NCBI GenBank assembly: GCA_023515795.1
Contig: JALGPX010000011.1
Coordinates: forward strand, 102,772 to 157,554
Length of the DNA stretch: 54,783 nucleotides
Source: Amoeboaphelidium occidentale
Taxonomy: Eukaryota; Aphelidiomycota; Aphelidea
Direction: 5' to 3'
The first letter of the stretch is position 1, and the number at the start of each line of letters is the position of its first letter. Made by a program: the position numbers and the translations under genes. Positions 1 through 9,291 of this stretch are shown one piece after another. The notes beneath the pieces are model-generated. The model searched no databases, was not told the origin of the DNA, and was given only the letters and a program-made list of their open reading frames with translations.

Positions 1-611
1 AAGATCTATACAAACATACGCGCAACAGCTTCACTTCCAAATATTCCTATCAGCACAGAAAGTGTTTCAGTAACTCCAACTGGAGATAGATCGCAGTTAT
101 TGGAGCAAATTCGTTCTGCTGGAAAGAGCATGCTGAAACCTGTGAGTAATAGGGAACAGAAAGTCGCTAAGCCTAGAAATATTGCAACACCGACGGTAAT
201 CTCTTTGAGTTTTGTGAATCACTAATGTTTAGCCTGATATCATGGCAGCATTGAGTGAAGCGTTGAAACTGAGGCGAAGAGGAATGTTGGAACGAGAGTC
301 TAATCGTGGAAGGACAATGAGCCAAGAACAAGATGAATGGAAGTGATAATAATCTTGAGTTCGAAATGACTGCGACCATAGTTCAACAAAACGAGTTTGA
401 TTACGCGAAGATGCTGAATAGTCTTAAGGAACATTTATCAGAAATAGAAGAAATGGTTAGAGATACGCCAACTTCTCAAAGTGCTTCAACAGGATCTGAT
501 AAGGAGCTGAGGCTTCAGGTATTAAAGCACGAAACGCGAATAGACAGACTACTAAGAACACTAAAAGAACGAGACGATGAAATTGAACATCTTAAGAGCC
601 AACTGAAATAA
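1..611 (+). CDS. C-terminal part of a WH2-like, coiled-coil protein (partial, frame break)
   Basis: The reading frame is open from base 1, so the N-terminus lies outside the window. Exon 1 (1-195) ends at a GTAATC donor; intron 196-232 (37 nt, CTAAT branch sequence, TTTAG acceptor) leads into exon 2 at 233. Exon 1 contains LLEQIRSAGKSMLKP, which resembles a WH2 actin-binding motif, and exon 2 begins with a basic helix (ALSEALKLRRRG). That frame stops at 344. A different frame starting at ATG 333 carries a convincing acidic, coiled-coil C-terminus of 92 residues. A one-base indel near 321-344 (sequence error or real) or an unseen splice would join them. An Ena/VASP, WASP or WASH-like actin regulator fits, but this is inference from one short motif. 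Confidence 0.45.
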
Positions 612-738
612 ACAATCTATTCATTTCCAAAACAAGGGGTGATAAATTGAATTGAAATTTTGATGTAACCTCGTGCTATCATTCCAATCGACACATGTTC
701 AATACTCCATGCGAACAGCAACCATGTGCAATTTCCGG

Positions 739-750
739 CTGAGGATAAAA
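739..750 (+). promoter_or_regulatory. TATA-like box upstream of the small secreted protein gene
   Basis: GATAAAAG sits about 45 nt upstream of the ATG at 787. A seven-codon upstream reading frame (760-780) lies between them, but it would fall upstream of, or across, a start site placed 30 nt from the TATA box, so it may not be in the mRNA. Confidence 0.4.
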
Positions 751-786
751 GGCGGCCCCATGAAGGACAGAATTTCCTAAATCAAA

Positions 787-1206
787 ATGAAATTCTTCTC
801 TACTGCTGTCATTGCATGCGTCTTGGTTGCTTCAACTATCGCTGCTCCTACTAAAGGATCTCCTGCTTCCTCCTTCTCCTCTGCTTCTTCTGCAGTTGCA
901 CCAAAGACTAGAATCAGGGCAAAATCAGTTCATTATAACCCTACTAAAGTCAAGGTAATACGTGGGAAAATGTCAACAGGCGGTAAAGCTGGTCTTGCTG
1001 CCGCCGCTGTCGTTGGTACTGCTGGTTTGATCACTGGTGCAATTGGTCTTGACAAGGCAGTGAAGGCTGAGAAGGCAGCAAATCAGGCTAATGATGATAT
1101 CGAGGACCTTCAAAAGCCGCCTCCACCACCACCTCTAGTTCCAGCTCCAATGTTTCCCAATGCCCCAATGGTTGCACCTCAAGTAGTTCCAGCCATCGGC
1201 TTCTAA
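787..1206 (+). CDS. Small secreted protein, Ala/Ser- and Pro-rich, unknown function
   Basis: A 139-residue protein without introns. Residues 1-19 are a clear signal peptide (MKFFSTAVIACVLVASTIA, cleavage likely after STIA or AAP). A Ser/Ala-rich stretch and a basic segment follow. Residues around 62-82 form a Gly/Ala-rich hydrophobic stretch (GLAAAAVVGTAGLITGAIGL) that could be a membrane-active or transmembrane helix. An amphipathic KA-rich helix and a Pro-rich tail (PPPPPPLVPAP) complete it. There are no cysteines. It sits just downstream of a TATA-like box. I do not recognise a family; a cell-wall or secreted structural protein is possible. Confidence 0.7.
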   Translation: MKFFSTAVIACVLVASTIAAPTKGSPASSFSSASSAVAPKTRIRAKSVHYNPTKVKVIRGKMSTGGKAGLAAAAVVGTAGLITGAIGLDKAVKAEKAANQANDDIEDLQKPPPPPPLVPAPMFPNAPMVAPQVVPAIGF

Positions 1207-1369
1207 GATCAATAAATCATTTCCCAGAATTATATCAAGTCTGTTAAGTGTGTTTCAAAGCAGATTAAGCTCTAGTGAAAATCTCCGCATCAATATGATG
1301 GATCTCGACAACATGATTCAAAATGCTCCCATGATGACAACATCAAATTTATTTAAAGATCTTATTTGC

Positions 1370-2621
1370 TCACATTAATTTAACATAGTTTGCTGGAAAT
1401 AAACCAGTTTGGGATGTTCTTATGTTCTTGCCTTTCCACCATTCGCCATTCTTTTCAATGATCTCAATCAAATCGCCTGTAACAAGGGCAATATCACCAT
1501 CTTGTTCAGCTTCAAAGTCATAAAGAGCGCAGCATTTCAGTTTCTTCTGTGCTACAGGAGGAGCCAAAGTAGGTTTTCGTGGAATGACTGGAGGAGCACT
1601 CTTCTTTTGAGCACCATTGATAGGAGGTTGAAGTGCTGGACTGTTTGTGGTTGCTCCGACTAGAGGTACTCTTGTACTAACAGGAGAAGGAAGAGGANNN
1701 TGATACAGGAGGAGCCAAAGTAGGTTTTCGTGGAATGACTGGAGGAGTACTCTTCTTTTGATCACGATTGATAGGAGGTTGAAGTGCTGGACTGTTTGTG
1801 GTTGCTCCGACTAGAGGTACTCTTGTACTAACAGGAGAAGGAAGAGGAACACCCATCTTAACTTTTGCCACAGATAACGGAGTAGCAACCAAATTAGGAG
1901 TTGAGCGGCTTGCAATGGAGACAGGAACATTTTCTTTCTTTGATGTGTCGTGTTTCGATTCCAACTCTTCCAATGCTTCATAGCATTCTTTGAAGTACTT
2001 TTTCATGATCTTTACCATCATCATAGCCTGCTCGCTTTGGTTAGCAATCATTTCTTCATCATTAGCGACTGAGCTCATATACTCGCGAATAGCATCAGCT
2101 TCGGAATCGAATTTCTCTTGTTGATTTTGCACTTCTACTTCGTATTTCTTTAATTTACCAGCATCTTCACCGCCCTTCAGTTTGTGTTTTTTCGAGTCCA
2201 AATCTAAACGCTTCTGTTTCAACGTCTCATAGTGTTTCTTTGCAGGCTGAATGCGATTTGAGATCATTTCAGATTTAGGTTCAATAAATTCTTCGTGAAC
2301 AGATGATTTCATCTCGGTTTCCTTCTTTGCTATTTCTCCGAGAACATTGCGCAATTCTGTCATGAACCTGACCTCTGGTGTTTTACCATAAGTTGACTGA
2401 TACTCCGCACAGATACCATCCATCGCGATCTTTGCCTTATGAAAGCCTTTATCGTGCTTCTCTGGAAAGCACTTTTCGGCACTTGAAACAGTGTGGCTGT
2501 AGAGAGTCTCAATCCTGTCAGCCTTGTTCATCAGATTCACCACATCTGGTGGCAATTCTGTTTTAGCAGATGTACTCGTTAGCTCACGTGCAGCTTGCTT
2601 AAATCTGTTGATAACGGACAT
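1370..2621 (-). CDS. BAR domain plus SH3 domain membrane-remodelling protein, interrupted by a scaffold gap
   Basis: Reading from the ATG at 2621, residues 1-230 are a BAR domain: N-terminal amphipathic segment MSVINRFKQAARE and long charged helices with heptad spacing. A Pro/Ser-rich linker follows (PLPSPVSTRVPLVG, PPVIPRKPTLAPP). The C-terminus is an SH3 domain with canonical ALYDFEAEQDGDIAL, the EWWKG tryptophan pair and GLFPANYVKLM. This architecture matches fungal Rvs167/Hob and metazoan endophilin-like proteins, which bind curved membrane during endocytosis and actin-patch work. The linker is interrupted by NNN at 1698-1700 and a near-duplicate segment, so its true length is uncertain. 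The BAR and SH3 calls are firm; orthology to a particular member is not. Confidence 0.85.
1554..1848. repeat. Near-identical 144-bp duplication flanking NNN inside the BAR-SH3 gene
   Basis: Bases 1554-1697 and 1705-1848 are almost the same, differing at a few positions (gcactc/gtactc, gagcacca/gatcacga). NNN lies at 1698-1700. Both copies encode the same Pro-rich linker. The placement at a gap suggests two allelic or unmerged contig ends rather than a true tandem repeat, but an expanded linker repeat is possible. Confidence 0.8.
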
Positions 2622-2721
2622 TTTCTAATGGCAGAAATAATGTGTATCACAAGGATTGGGCGGCTTGTTTACATTCTCGAATCGCATTGCGCACGCTGAA
2701 GGGCTATCACAAAGTTGTCTA

Positions 2722-2931
2722 TTAAACATAATCAGGCTCTGTTGACATAAGAGCGTATCCATCGCACCATGATTTTATGGCTGACATCATATCCATGAGA
2801 TTTGTGACTGCATTTGGTTGTTTCACTGAAGGATCTTGAGCTGATTTTAAGCGATTTGTAATAGACTTGCTCTTGATCTGATATCTTCTTCCCTCCGCAT
2901 AATTGTCTGTCATTGAGCGCATCATTTTCAA
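2722..2931 (-). CDS. Small protein of 69 residues, unknown
   Basis: ATG at 2931, stop at 2722, in the gap between two minus-strand genes. The protein begins MKMMRSMTDNYAEGRRYQ and ends MSTEPDYV. It is hydrophilic with a Met-rich middle (LMDMMSAIKSW), with no signal peptide and no membrane segment. Codon use looks like the neighbours. I do not recognise it; it may be a complete small gene or the last exon of something larger whose upstream exons I could not place. Confidence 0.4.
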   Translation of the reverse strand: MKMMRSMTDNYAEGRRYQIKSKSITNRLKSAQDPSVKQPNAVTNLMDMMSAIKSWCDGYALMSTEPDYV

Positions 2932-3009
2932 GTTTAGAAAGTGTAAAGAGAGTGAATCCGGAATCCTTTGATCAGATCAATCTGCAATCTTTTTGACTTG
3001 TTTATTACC

Positions 3010-4059
3010 TTAAGGAGTTCTGACTAGAGTCTTTTTAGGTTCGAAAGGATTAGCCGATGATGCTTGAGGTTTTGCAACTTTTTCAGTAGATTCTGTTAGA
3101 ATTTGAGTCTTAGCACGAACAATAGGCTTCTTCTGTGGTGTTGTTCCTTTCACAGGTGTTAATACTCTGAGAGGACTTTTAGTCACCGACTTTGGTGAGC
3201 GTGTTAAATTAAGAGGCAATGTTTTTGATCGCTTCAGAGGACTTGAAACAGCCTTTGAAATTACTTTTTCCTTAATAGGTGTTGTTTGTATAATAGGTTC
3301 TGCTTTTTGAACAGGACGAGGAGGAGACTGCATAGCATTCAGCAACTTATCTAAATAAGAGATCCATCCATGATATCCATCGCTTTTAGGGGTTTTGCTT
3401 TGTGAGGAGGAACTAACATTGTTCTTGCAACTAAAATCTTCTGTTTGAACACCAACATCTTTGAATTCCTTCTGAATAGTCAATGTACTCCGTGATATCA
3501 TTTCCATCTTTTGACATTCTGATCTGTTCTGCTCCAAATCCTGAGCTGCAGTGAAAACCACAGGCGATACTGAAATGTTTTGCAGCTTCGCCGACAGTTC
3601 GCTTTTTGCTGCAGCGGTATCCGTTGCACTCTCCGTATCCAAAACAAAATCATTCAAACCGAAACGTTTCTTCCATTGGCCCTTCTCAACCGGTGGCGCC
3701 TCTTTTAACGGAGAATATCCCGTCTTCTCTTCGATCATTTGCAATCTTCTCTGATCAACCAATGAAACAGATCCTACAAATGACTTGCTCTTTTTGAGTA
3801 TCGGTTTCAATGGCTTCATTTCTTTAAGTGCCACAAGAGGGTCTCTGTTCTCAATATTTTCATTCGCAGGTGCTGCCATAGGAAGATCATCAAAGTCGGA
3901 CTCTGTAACAACTTCAGCTAGCTTTTCTATGAGTTCGCTATTCTTTCCAGCTCCCTTGATTCTATACTTCTTACACAAATAGAGAATATCTTTTCTACTG
4001 CAGAGCGATAATTGTTGTGCTGGTTCCATTTCAGCAAAGTGTAATTGTTGTTGTACCAA
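3010..4059 (-). CDS. Protein with an N-terminal SAP-like motif and a long basic disordered tail
   Basis: 349 residues from ATG 4059; Met11 at 4029 is an alternative start. Residues 15-50 (SLCSRKDILYLCKKYRIKGA, then KNSELIEKLAEVV) read as a SAP-like helix-turn-helix, a DNA- or chromatin-binding motif found in NuSAP and other nuclear proteins. The rest is low-complexity and rich in Lys, Ser, Thr and Pro, with many SP/TP sites (SPLKEAPP, TPLR, TRSPKS, TPVKGTTP), as expected of a CDK-phosphorylated nuclear or microtubule-binding protein. The start lies back to back with the divergent transporter at 4079/4118. A NuSAP- or borealin-like mitotic role is a guess; only the SAP-like motif and composition are seen. 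Confidence 0.65.
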   Translation of the reverse strand: MVQQQLHFAEMEPAQQLSLCSRKDILYLCKKYRIKGAGKNSELIEKLAEVVTESDFDDLPMAAPANENIENRDPLVALKEMKPLKPILKKSKSFVGSVSLVDQRRLQMIEEKTGYSPLKEAPPVEKGQWKKRFGLNDFVLDTESATDTAAAKSELSAKLQNISVSPVVFTAAQDLEQNRSECQKMEMISRSTLTIQKEFKDVGVQTEDFSCKNNVSSSSQSKTPKSDGYHGWISYLDKLLNAMQSPPRPVQKAEPIIQTTPIKEKVISKAVSSPLKRSKTLPLNLTRSPKSVTKSPLRVLTPVKGTTPQKKPIVRAKTQILTESTEKVAKPQASSANPFEPKKTLVRTP

Positions 4060-4078
4060 ACAAATCCTGCTTGACTCT

Positions 4079-5746
4079 TTGATCTCTGAATCAAAATTGC
4101 TTTCACCTTTCTTCTGGATGGAACAACAACAACAGACGCCTAGACAGGCGCAATTTACTCACAGCTCAAAATGGTTTCGCATATTTCGATTTATACGTGA
4201 TCAGCTAACGAATGGCACGACGATAATTAATTTTGTATTTTACCTAATCGCTGCATTATTCACAATCGCATTCTTTGTCTTCTTCAATTTCTGTCAGACA
4301 TTCGTGCTAAGTCAGATATTGAAGGAAACACAAGTATCAGCTGGTTCCACTCTAGTCTTATATGATCAGATTCTTTCGATATTTCTTTTGGGTATTTGGG
4401 GAACGCTGTCTGATAAAATTGGGACACGCATTGTTTACTGTGTCGGCTTCGTGCTAATGGGCTTATCAATGTTGCTGTATACCTTTGCACAGAATGTTTA
4501 TCCTCAGCTGCTGTTGATGCGCTTGCTGTTTGGCATGGGTGCGTCTGCTACTTCCAGTATGGTAACAGCTGTTCTTGCTGAATATATCACGGAATACGGA
4601 CGAGGCAGGATATCTGGAATAGTTGGTCTGATCACTGGTATTGGTGCATTGTCAGGTGCACTTGGGTTGTCTCGTCTACCTACAATATTCCATGCAAAAG
4701 GCAAAGATTTAGTTTATAGTTTGCGTCTGACTTATTTAATTTGTGGTGGAATATCTATCTGTGTTGCTGTTCTGTTGGCTTTTTTCTTGAAACCTCACAA
4801 GACTGTCTCAGAGGTGGATGATGATACTGAAGAGCGTGAGGGTGTATTCATTTCTCCAAAGGATGAGAATAGTCAAAAAGGATCTAACGAGTCTATGACA
4901 GTTTCTGTCGATGGATGTCCTCACATGTTTGTTACTAAAGATGGCGTTACTGTTGAACATGTAGTTGGGGGGCCTTCTCCAGAGAGGTGCACAATGCCAG
5001 GTTATTATGAAGCAGTCGGTCAAAATGGCTCACAGAAAAAGAAATCATTCTGGGCATTAGTTTTAGAAGGATTTTATATTGCGTTAGAGAAGCCATATAT
5101 TATGCTTGCATACTTTGGTGGATTTGTTGCCAGAGGTGATTCTATTGTTGTAACTTTGTTCCTGTCTGCATGGATAGACAAGTATTACCGCGATAATCAA
5201 TTATGTAACACAGATGCCTCAGGAGATTTAGAAAATCCTTTAAAGAAATGCGCCGAAGCATTCACCATGTCTTCAACATATTCTGGTATTGCTCAGTCTC
5301 TTGCCTTGGTTTTTGCTCCAGTGTTTGGATATCTTTGTGACAAAATTGGTCGTTCTAAAGCCTTCTTGTTTGCAGCTGTACTATCGTTCTGTGGCTACTT
5401 TCCGTTCTGGTTTGTTACAAACCCTGTTCGTAACATTGCAGTGTATTTGTTGATGTGCTTGGTTGGAATTGGAGAAATTGGGATGATTGTTACAAGTTTG
5501 AGTTTGGCAACAGCAAAACTCCCGAATGACATTCGAGGCAGTGTTTCGGGTTGCTATAGCTTATTTGGCGGATTGGGAGTTCTTGTATTAACCTATTGCG
5601 GTGGGCTATTGGCTGACTATTGGATTCTTACGGCTCCTTTTGTTCTTGTATCATTCTTCACGTTGGCCATCATAGTTGGCACAATTATAATTATATACAG
5701 AGAAGCTTACTATGGCACTTACGAACTGGTATCTCCTATAATATAA
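4079..5746 (+). CDS. Major facilitator superfamily transporter, about 12 membrane segments
   Basis: 555 residues from ATG 4079, but the second Met (MEQQQQTPRQAQ, 4118) is the more likely start because it leaves a workable 58-bp start region to the divergent SAP-like gene. Hydrophobic segments appear in two halves of six. Between segments 2 and 3 lies the MFS signature (GTLSDKIGTR), and the matching second-half motif is GYLCDKIGRSKA. The central cytoplasmic loop (about residues 245-320) is hydrophilic and acidic. Substrate is not identifiable; the weak resemblance is to fungal MFS-1/TCR-type and SLC46-like carriers. It is convergent with the next gene, with 18 bp between stops. Confidence 0.85.
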   Translation: MISESKLLSPFFWMEQQQQTPRQAQFTHSSKWFRIFRFIRDQLTNGTTIINFVFYLIAALFTIAFFVFFNFCQTFVLSQILKETQVSAGSTLVLYDQILSIFLLGIWGTLSDKIGTRIVYCVGFVLMGLSMLLYTFAQNVYPQLLLMRLLFGMGASATSSMVTAVLAEYITEYGRGRISGIVGLITGIGALSGALGLSRLPTIFHAKGKDLVYSLRLTYLICGGISICVAVLLAFFLKPHKTVSEVDDDTEEREGVFISPKDENSQKGSNESMTVSVDGCPHMFVTKDGVTVEHVVGGPSPERCTMPGYYEAVGQNGSQKKKSFWALVLEGFYIALEKPYIMLAYFGGFVARGDSIVVTLFLSAWIDKYYRDNQLCNTDASGDLENPLKKCAEAFTMSSTYSGIAQSLALVFAPVFGYLCDKIGRSKAFLFAAVLSFCGYFPFWFVTNPVRNIAVYLLMCLVGIGEIGMIVTSLSLATAKLPNDIRGSVSGCYSLFGGLGVLVLTYCGGLLADYWILTAPFVLVSFFTLAIIVGTIIIIYREAYYGTYELVSPII

Positions 5747-5764
5747 TACTTTCTCAAGGTTTTA

Positions 5765-6886
5765 TTACGCGTTCGAAACGAATTCTACAATCAAGTAAAT
5801 AGTACCAACGAGGGTAAAGATCCAACTAACCAAACTTAAAGCCTCAGGGAGAAGGAATTTAGCTGTTGCGCCAGCTCTCTGCGTTTCCATGATTTCCAAG
5901 CCAACTGTAGCTACCAACAAGCCAACCATGGCCAAGTCGAGAAGCAGTTCAATAGCAAGTCTCCACGGTTTTACGATTCTAGGGTGAATAAATGTATTCA
6001 ACAAAAGTAAACCAGCTACACTAGCAGCTACTGGGACCAAGTGTTCTGACTCGCGGTAATGGTTAAAGAAGAAAGCACTTGGAAGCCACAAAGATTGTAG
6101 CAGGCGCAACAAGTTCTTGATACTCCATAACCACTTTTCATCCCATGGGCTCAGGAAGAAGGTAACAACGCCACGACCTTCCAAATGTAACGATTCTCTC
6201 AAATTGCGGAAGAACCCAGAAAAAACTCCAGCCCAAACGTCAATGAAAGCTACAAACCCAATAAACCAACCCAAAACTGTTACAGCAAGGAAATTCTTAT
6301 GAGTAATATTGAACCAGCCATCAGGACCGGGATAGATCAATTCACCAACATTGGTAACAAACCAAATAAGAGTTAAGGTTTTGTCAAGATAACCTTCAAC
6401 TTTGTAGTAAGTCTGGTTCTTGATCTTCTCAACCAAAGACAAAGCTAGGGACACACCAGTCAATGTTACAGTCAACCAGTGAGATGCAACCAAGAAATGG
6501 CACCAGTAGCCTTCACAATGGTCAACTTTGCTGGTCAATATACTCGCCAAAGATACAGCGAATTGCAAGATTCTGTACACTGATGGACCACTTGGTCTGT
6601 TGCCTTGATCTTCCTGATCAGAGCCTTTTTCATCTACTTCCTTCGAGATCTTCTTGGTCTTCTTCACTTGAGCTGCAGAGGCAGATTTATTTGTGGCTGG
6701 GCTGATCAAAGCTTTTGTTTCCTCAAGTGCAGCTTCTTCAGCAGTGATCGACTTGATACTTCTTCTTCTGGTTGCTCTTCTGGGAGACTCAACTGCTGAG
6801 GATGGAGAAAGCAAGCTTGGATCCTGCGCTCTTGGCTCCAACTTGGTTTCGATCATAACCAACTTCTTGTCTTTCTTTGGTGGCAT
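5765..6886 (-). CDS. Multispanning membrane protein of unknown function with a charged N-terminal tail
   Basis: 373 residues, ATG at 6886 (MPPKKDKKLVMIETK). Residues 1-100 are disordered, basic and Ser-rich, with RRATRRRSIKS. From about residue 105 there are six to seven hydrophobic segments, including WCHFLVASHWLTVTLTGVSL, FLAVTVLGWFIGFVAFIDVW and LVSWIFTLVGTIYLIVEFV. There is no signal peptide and no recognisable transporter motif. The NITHKN sequence in a loop could be glycosylated. I do not recognise the family. Confidence 0.75.
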   Translation of the reverse strand: MPPKKDKKLVMIETKLEPRAQDPSLLSPSSAVESPRRATRRRSIKSITAEEAALEETKALISPATNKSASAAQVKKTKKISKEVDEKGSDQEDQGNRPSGPSVYRILQFAVSLASILTSKVDHCEGYWCHFLVASHWLTVTLTGVSLALSLVEKIKNQTYYKVEGYLDKTLTLIWFVTNVGELIYPGPDGWFNITHKNFLAVTVLGWFIGFVAFIDVWAGVFSGFFRNLRESLHLEGRGVVTFFLSPWDEKWLWSIKNLLRLLQSLWLPSAFFFNHYRESEHLVPVAASVAGLLLLNTFIHPRIVKPWRLAIELLLDLAMVGLLVATVGLEIMETQRAGATAKFLLPEALSLVSWIFTLVGTIYLIVEFVSNA

Positions 6887-6958
6887 CTTGTTATGTTTTG
6901 AATCGGCTGAAACAACCGGAAGCTTCTCATAAACAAGGTGATTACAGACTTCCTGATA

Positions 6959-7393
6959 TCATAAATAATAGTTTAAAGTTAGAACATTCAACAAGACCGC
7001 CTCGCGTTTAGTTGTGACTAGAGCCAAAGTTTCGGAGTCGAGACGCTCGCAACTTGAAACAATTCGATCTTTAGTTAGGAAAATGTACAGAACAAACGGT
7101 CCAGCAATTAGATCAATAGCCACAAATAGCTTTATCCGTATGATCATAAGGAGATCATCAAATGTAGCAGAAAATAAGCACAGTGTGTTGAAAAAGAAGG
7201 TTGAGAATGACTTGAAAGTTAACCAGCACAAGCATGATGCAACCAAGGAACCGGTGCACAAAGAACATTCTAAAAACAAAACACATGAAACTTGGAGATC
7301 TGAGACAGAGCAAAAGAAAGTAAGTGCGCCAGGAGGCGTTAGTAGCTGGAGTTCTGGTTCGGATTGAGAATAAGTAGGAGATTCCTTAACCAT
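6959..7393 (-). CDS. Hypothetical membrane protein, about four hydrophobic segments
   Basis: 144 residues from a proper ATG at 7393. After a short polar start (MVKESPTYSQSEPE) it has hydrophobic stretches such as SCVLFLECSLCTGSLVAS and LFVAIDLIAGPFVLYIFL. An opposite-strand frame over the same bases starts with GTG and has no upstream ATG, so the minus-strand reading is preferred. A TACTAAC-like sequence followed by a pyrimidine tract and CTCAG inside it could mark an intron, in which case the N-terminus would change. Family unknown. Confidence 0.45.
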   Translation of the reverse strand: MVKESPTYSQSEPELQLLTPPGALTFFCSVSDLQVSCVLFLECSLCTGSLVASCLCWLTFKSFSTFFFNTLCLFSATFDDLLMIIRIKLFVAIDLIAGPFVLYIFLTKDRIVSSCERLDSETLALVTTKREAVLLNVLTLNYYL

Positions 7394-7412
7394 TTATGAT
7401 AGTAATAACATG

Positions 7413-7425
7413 TTTATTGAATAAA
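7413..7425. terminator. Palindromic poly(A) signal TTTATTGAATAAA
   Basis: On the minus strand AATAAA falls about 20 nt after the stop codon of the gene ending at 7441, where a polyadenylation signal is expected. The sequence is also an AATAAA on the plus strand. Short 3' ends of this type recur in the window. Confidence 0.5.
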
Positions 7426-7440
7426 TTTTTCGAAATAGAT

Positions 7441-9204
7441 CTAAAATCCTATCATTTGGACGTCCAAGTTTTTACGAGTAAATTTCTCAGCTTCTTCCAA
7501 CTGAGTATCAGAATTCACGCCAGACAAAACAACATCAAGAGTCTTCAAATTCTCTGTTGGGATGGATGGGAAAAGATCATTAGGAAGCAATGAGCCTTTT
7601 TCTGATAAATCTATCCATTTGAAACGCTCGACCGTTTTAAATAAGTTAAACATGGTAGATTTTTCGTTGAACCTCTGTGAGAGGACAATATCTGGAGTTG
7701 TGATCTCCAACTGCTTCAATTTACCAGAAGATTTACTATCGTCCATTTTTTGTAGCAGCATTATAACCGGGTTGCGTAAGATAAGATTTTCCAAGGGATA
7801 AGAGCTCAAACTCTCCAATTGCTCAGAGTCCAATGCTGCATCGATCAGCGTTAATGTTTTCATTCTTCTAAGTACCTCTCTATCGGTGTAATCTTGTCCT
7901 TCAAAAGTTAAAATATCATTCCTGGATGATTCAAATAATCCAAGATGTTCCAGTGAAGTCGGGACTTGATCGTAGAAAGACTTCTGATCTATCCCAATAG
8001 GCGATGCAAAGTGCGTCATGTTTTGCATTAACTTGACTTGATCAATTAAATCTTCTTGGCTAAATCTTATAATTCTGTATTTGATTTCAAACGATTTAAG
8101 CTTCTTTGGTAAATCAGGTAGCCTGGAAAACTCTTGAACATCCAATGAGAGACTTTCTAGTTGATCTTTCTTAACTTGAAACCAGTTCGATAAGAAATCT
8201 ACTCCATCGGCGTCAAGTACGTAATGACCATTTATCCCGTTGCTCGATGTATGCAATTTCAAAAATAAATCCTTCGTTTTTGGCGGAAGGTGTTGAGTTA
8301 ATAGGTTAGCATCAACGTCACCATCGTATTCAAATACTTCCACGTTCTGAAAAATAGAGCCTAACACTACTAAATCATCATTCATGAAAGCAGGGCCAAT
8401 GCTCAATTTTAGAACGTTGTTCGCGACAAGCATTTCCATGACGCGCTCGATTTCCTCTTCACTTACATGTTCATCTTCAGCCGCTATTAAACTTAGCTTC
8501 TTAACATTCTTTAAGGCACGATCTAGAGGAATATGAGGCAAGTTGATAAACTTAGCTAACAATACTTTGAGTTCTTCAACATTTTCCAATATGTCTGACT
8601 GCAGCACGGTCTGTCTGATCACTGCGCTTTCACCAGAAACAGCAACGTTGCAAGTCTGAAACAGCTTCTGCACTTCATCCTTATTGATAGAATTAAGATC
8701 CTGACGAGTTATAGACAAGCCGAGAATTCCTTGAGAGCCCTTCATCCTCTGCATGTCACAAAAGCCTAGAATAGCACCTAAACATTCTTGATTCTTGATA
8801 ACTTCACCAACTGATGTCTTGAACATCTTGTTATCGTCCACATCATAAGACTCGTAACCAGAGACTTCCCGAAATATCTTCTGCCTCAGTGAGAAGGAAC
8901 ATTTATCGCGCACATTCTGTCTTGTAACACGATCTTGGTGCACGGACTGAAACTCGGCATTAATTGCAGCACGCGGCATTCTACCAGTTGCTCTTAAACC
9001 ATCCAAGTAGCGAGGATTCGTTCCTGTTTGAGCAAGATTGCTGGCGACCGCTTTGGCTATATCATAGTCGAAACGGCCAGTCTCGTCTGGGTCCATTGGC
9101 ATTGGAGAGCAAAACACCTCAGCGAACAACGCGACATGAAACAAGACTGCATAAGACTTAACGAAACGCATTAAAAACGTAACACAAAAAATACTGAATA
9201 ACAT
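7441..9204 (-). CDS. Secreted protein with leucine-rich-repeat-like pattern, unknown function
   Basis: 587 residues from ATG 9204. Met12 (MRFVKSYAVLFHVALFAEVF) gives the cleaner signal peptide, ending near FCSPMP, so 9171 is a plausible start. The mature protein has a Cys-containing N-terminal region (KCSFSLRQK, NQECLGAILGFCDM), then about 350 residues with a loose leucine spacing (LKKLSLIAA, LKSFEIKYR, LEHLGLFES, LENLILRNP, LKQLEIT) typical of degenerate leucine-rich repeats. There is no C-terminal membrane anchor. Similar secreted LRR-like proteins are common in fungi. No catalytic motif is seen. Confidence 0.75.
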   Translation of the reverse strand: MLFSIFCVTFLMRFVKSYAVLFHVALFAEVFCSPMPMDPDETGRFDYDIAKAVASNLAQTGTNPRYLDGLRATGRMPRAAINAEFQSVHQDRVTRQNVRDKCSFSLRQKIFREVSGYESYDVDDNKMFKTSVGEVIKNQECLGAILGFCDMQRMKGSQGILGLSITRQDLNSINKDEVQKLFQTCNVAVSGESAVIRQTVLQSDILENVEELKVLLAKFINLPHIPLDRALKNVKKLSLIAAEDEHVSEEEIERVMEMLVANNVLKLSIGPAFMNDDLVVLGSIFQNVEVFEYDGDVDANLLTQHLPPKTKDLFLKLHTSSNGINGHYVLDADGVDFLSNWFQVKKDQLESLSLDVQEFSRLPDLPKKLKSFEIKYRIIRFSQEDLIDQVKLMQNMTHFASPIGIDQKSFYDQVPTSLEHLGLFESSRNDILTFEGQDYTDREVLRRMKTLTLIDAALDSEQLESLSSYPLENLILRNPVIMLLQKMDDSKSSGKLKQLEITTPDIVLSQRFNEKSTMFNLFKTVERFKWIDLSEKGSLLPNDLFPSIPTENLKTLDVVLSGVNSDTQLEEAEKFTRKNLDVQMIGF

Positions 9205-9291
9205 GTCACACTCTAGTTTAGAATCTTGCCCCTTATCACGCGCTAGATGAGCACGAGGAGCTCAGCGTTCTATTAACTAAAACTGATTTAT

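Noticed and set aside
760-780. Seven-codon upstream reading frame before the small secreted protein
   Set aside because: Lies too close to the TATA-like box to be safely inside the transcript.
7014-7367. Lys-rich 117-residue frame on the plus strand
   Set aside because: It begins with GTG, has no in-frame ATG before residue 25 and lies over the ATG-started hydrophobic frame on the other strand. Kept only as an alternative reading of this locus.
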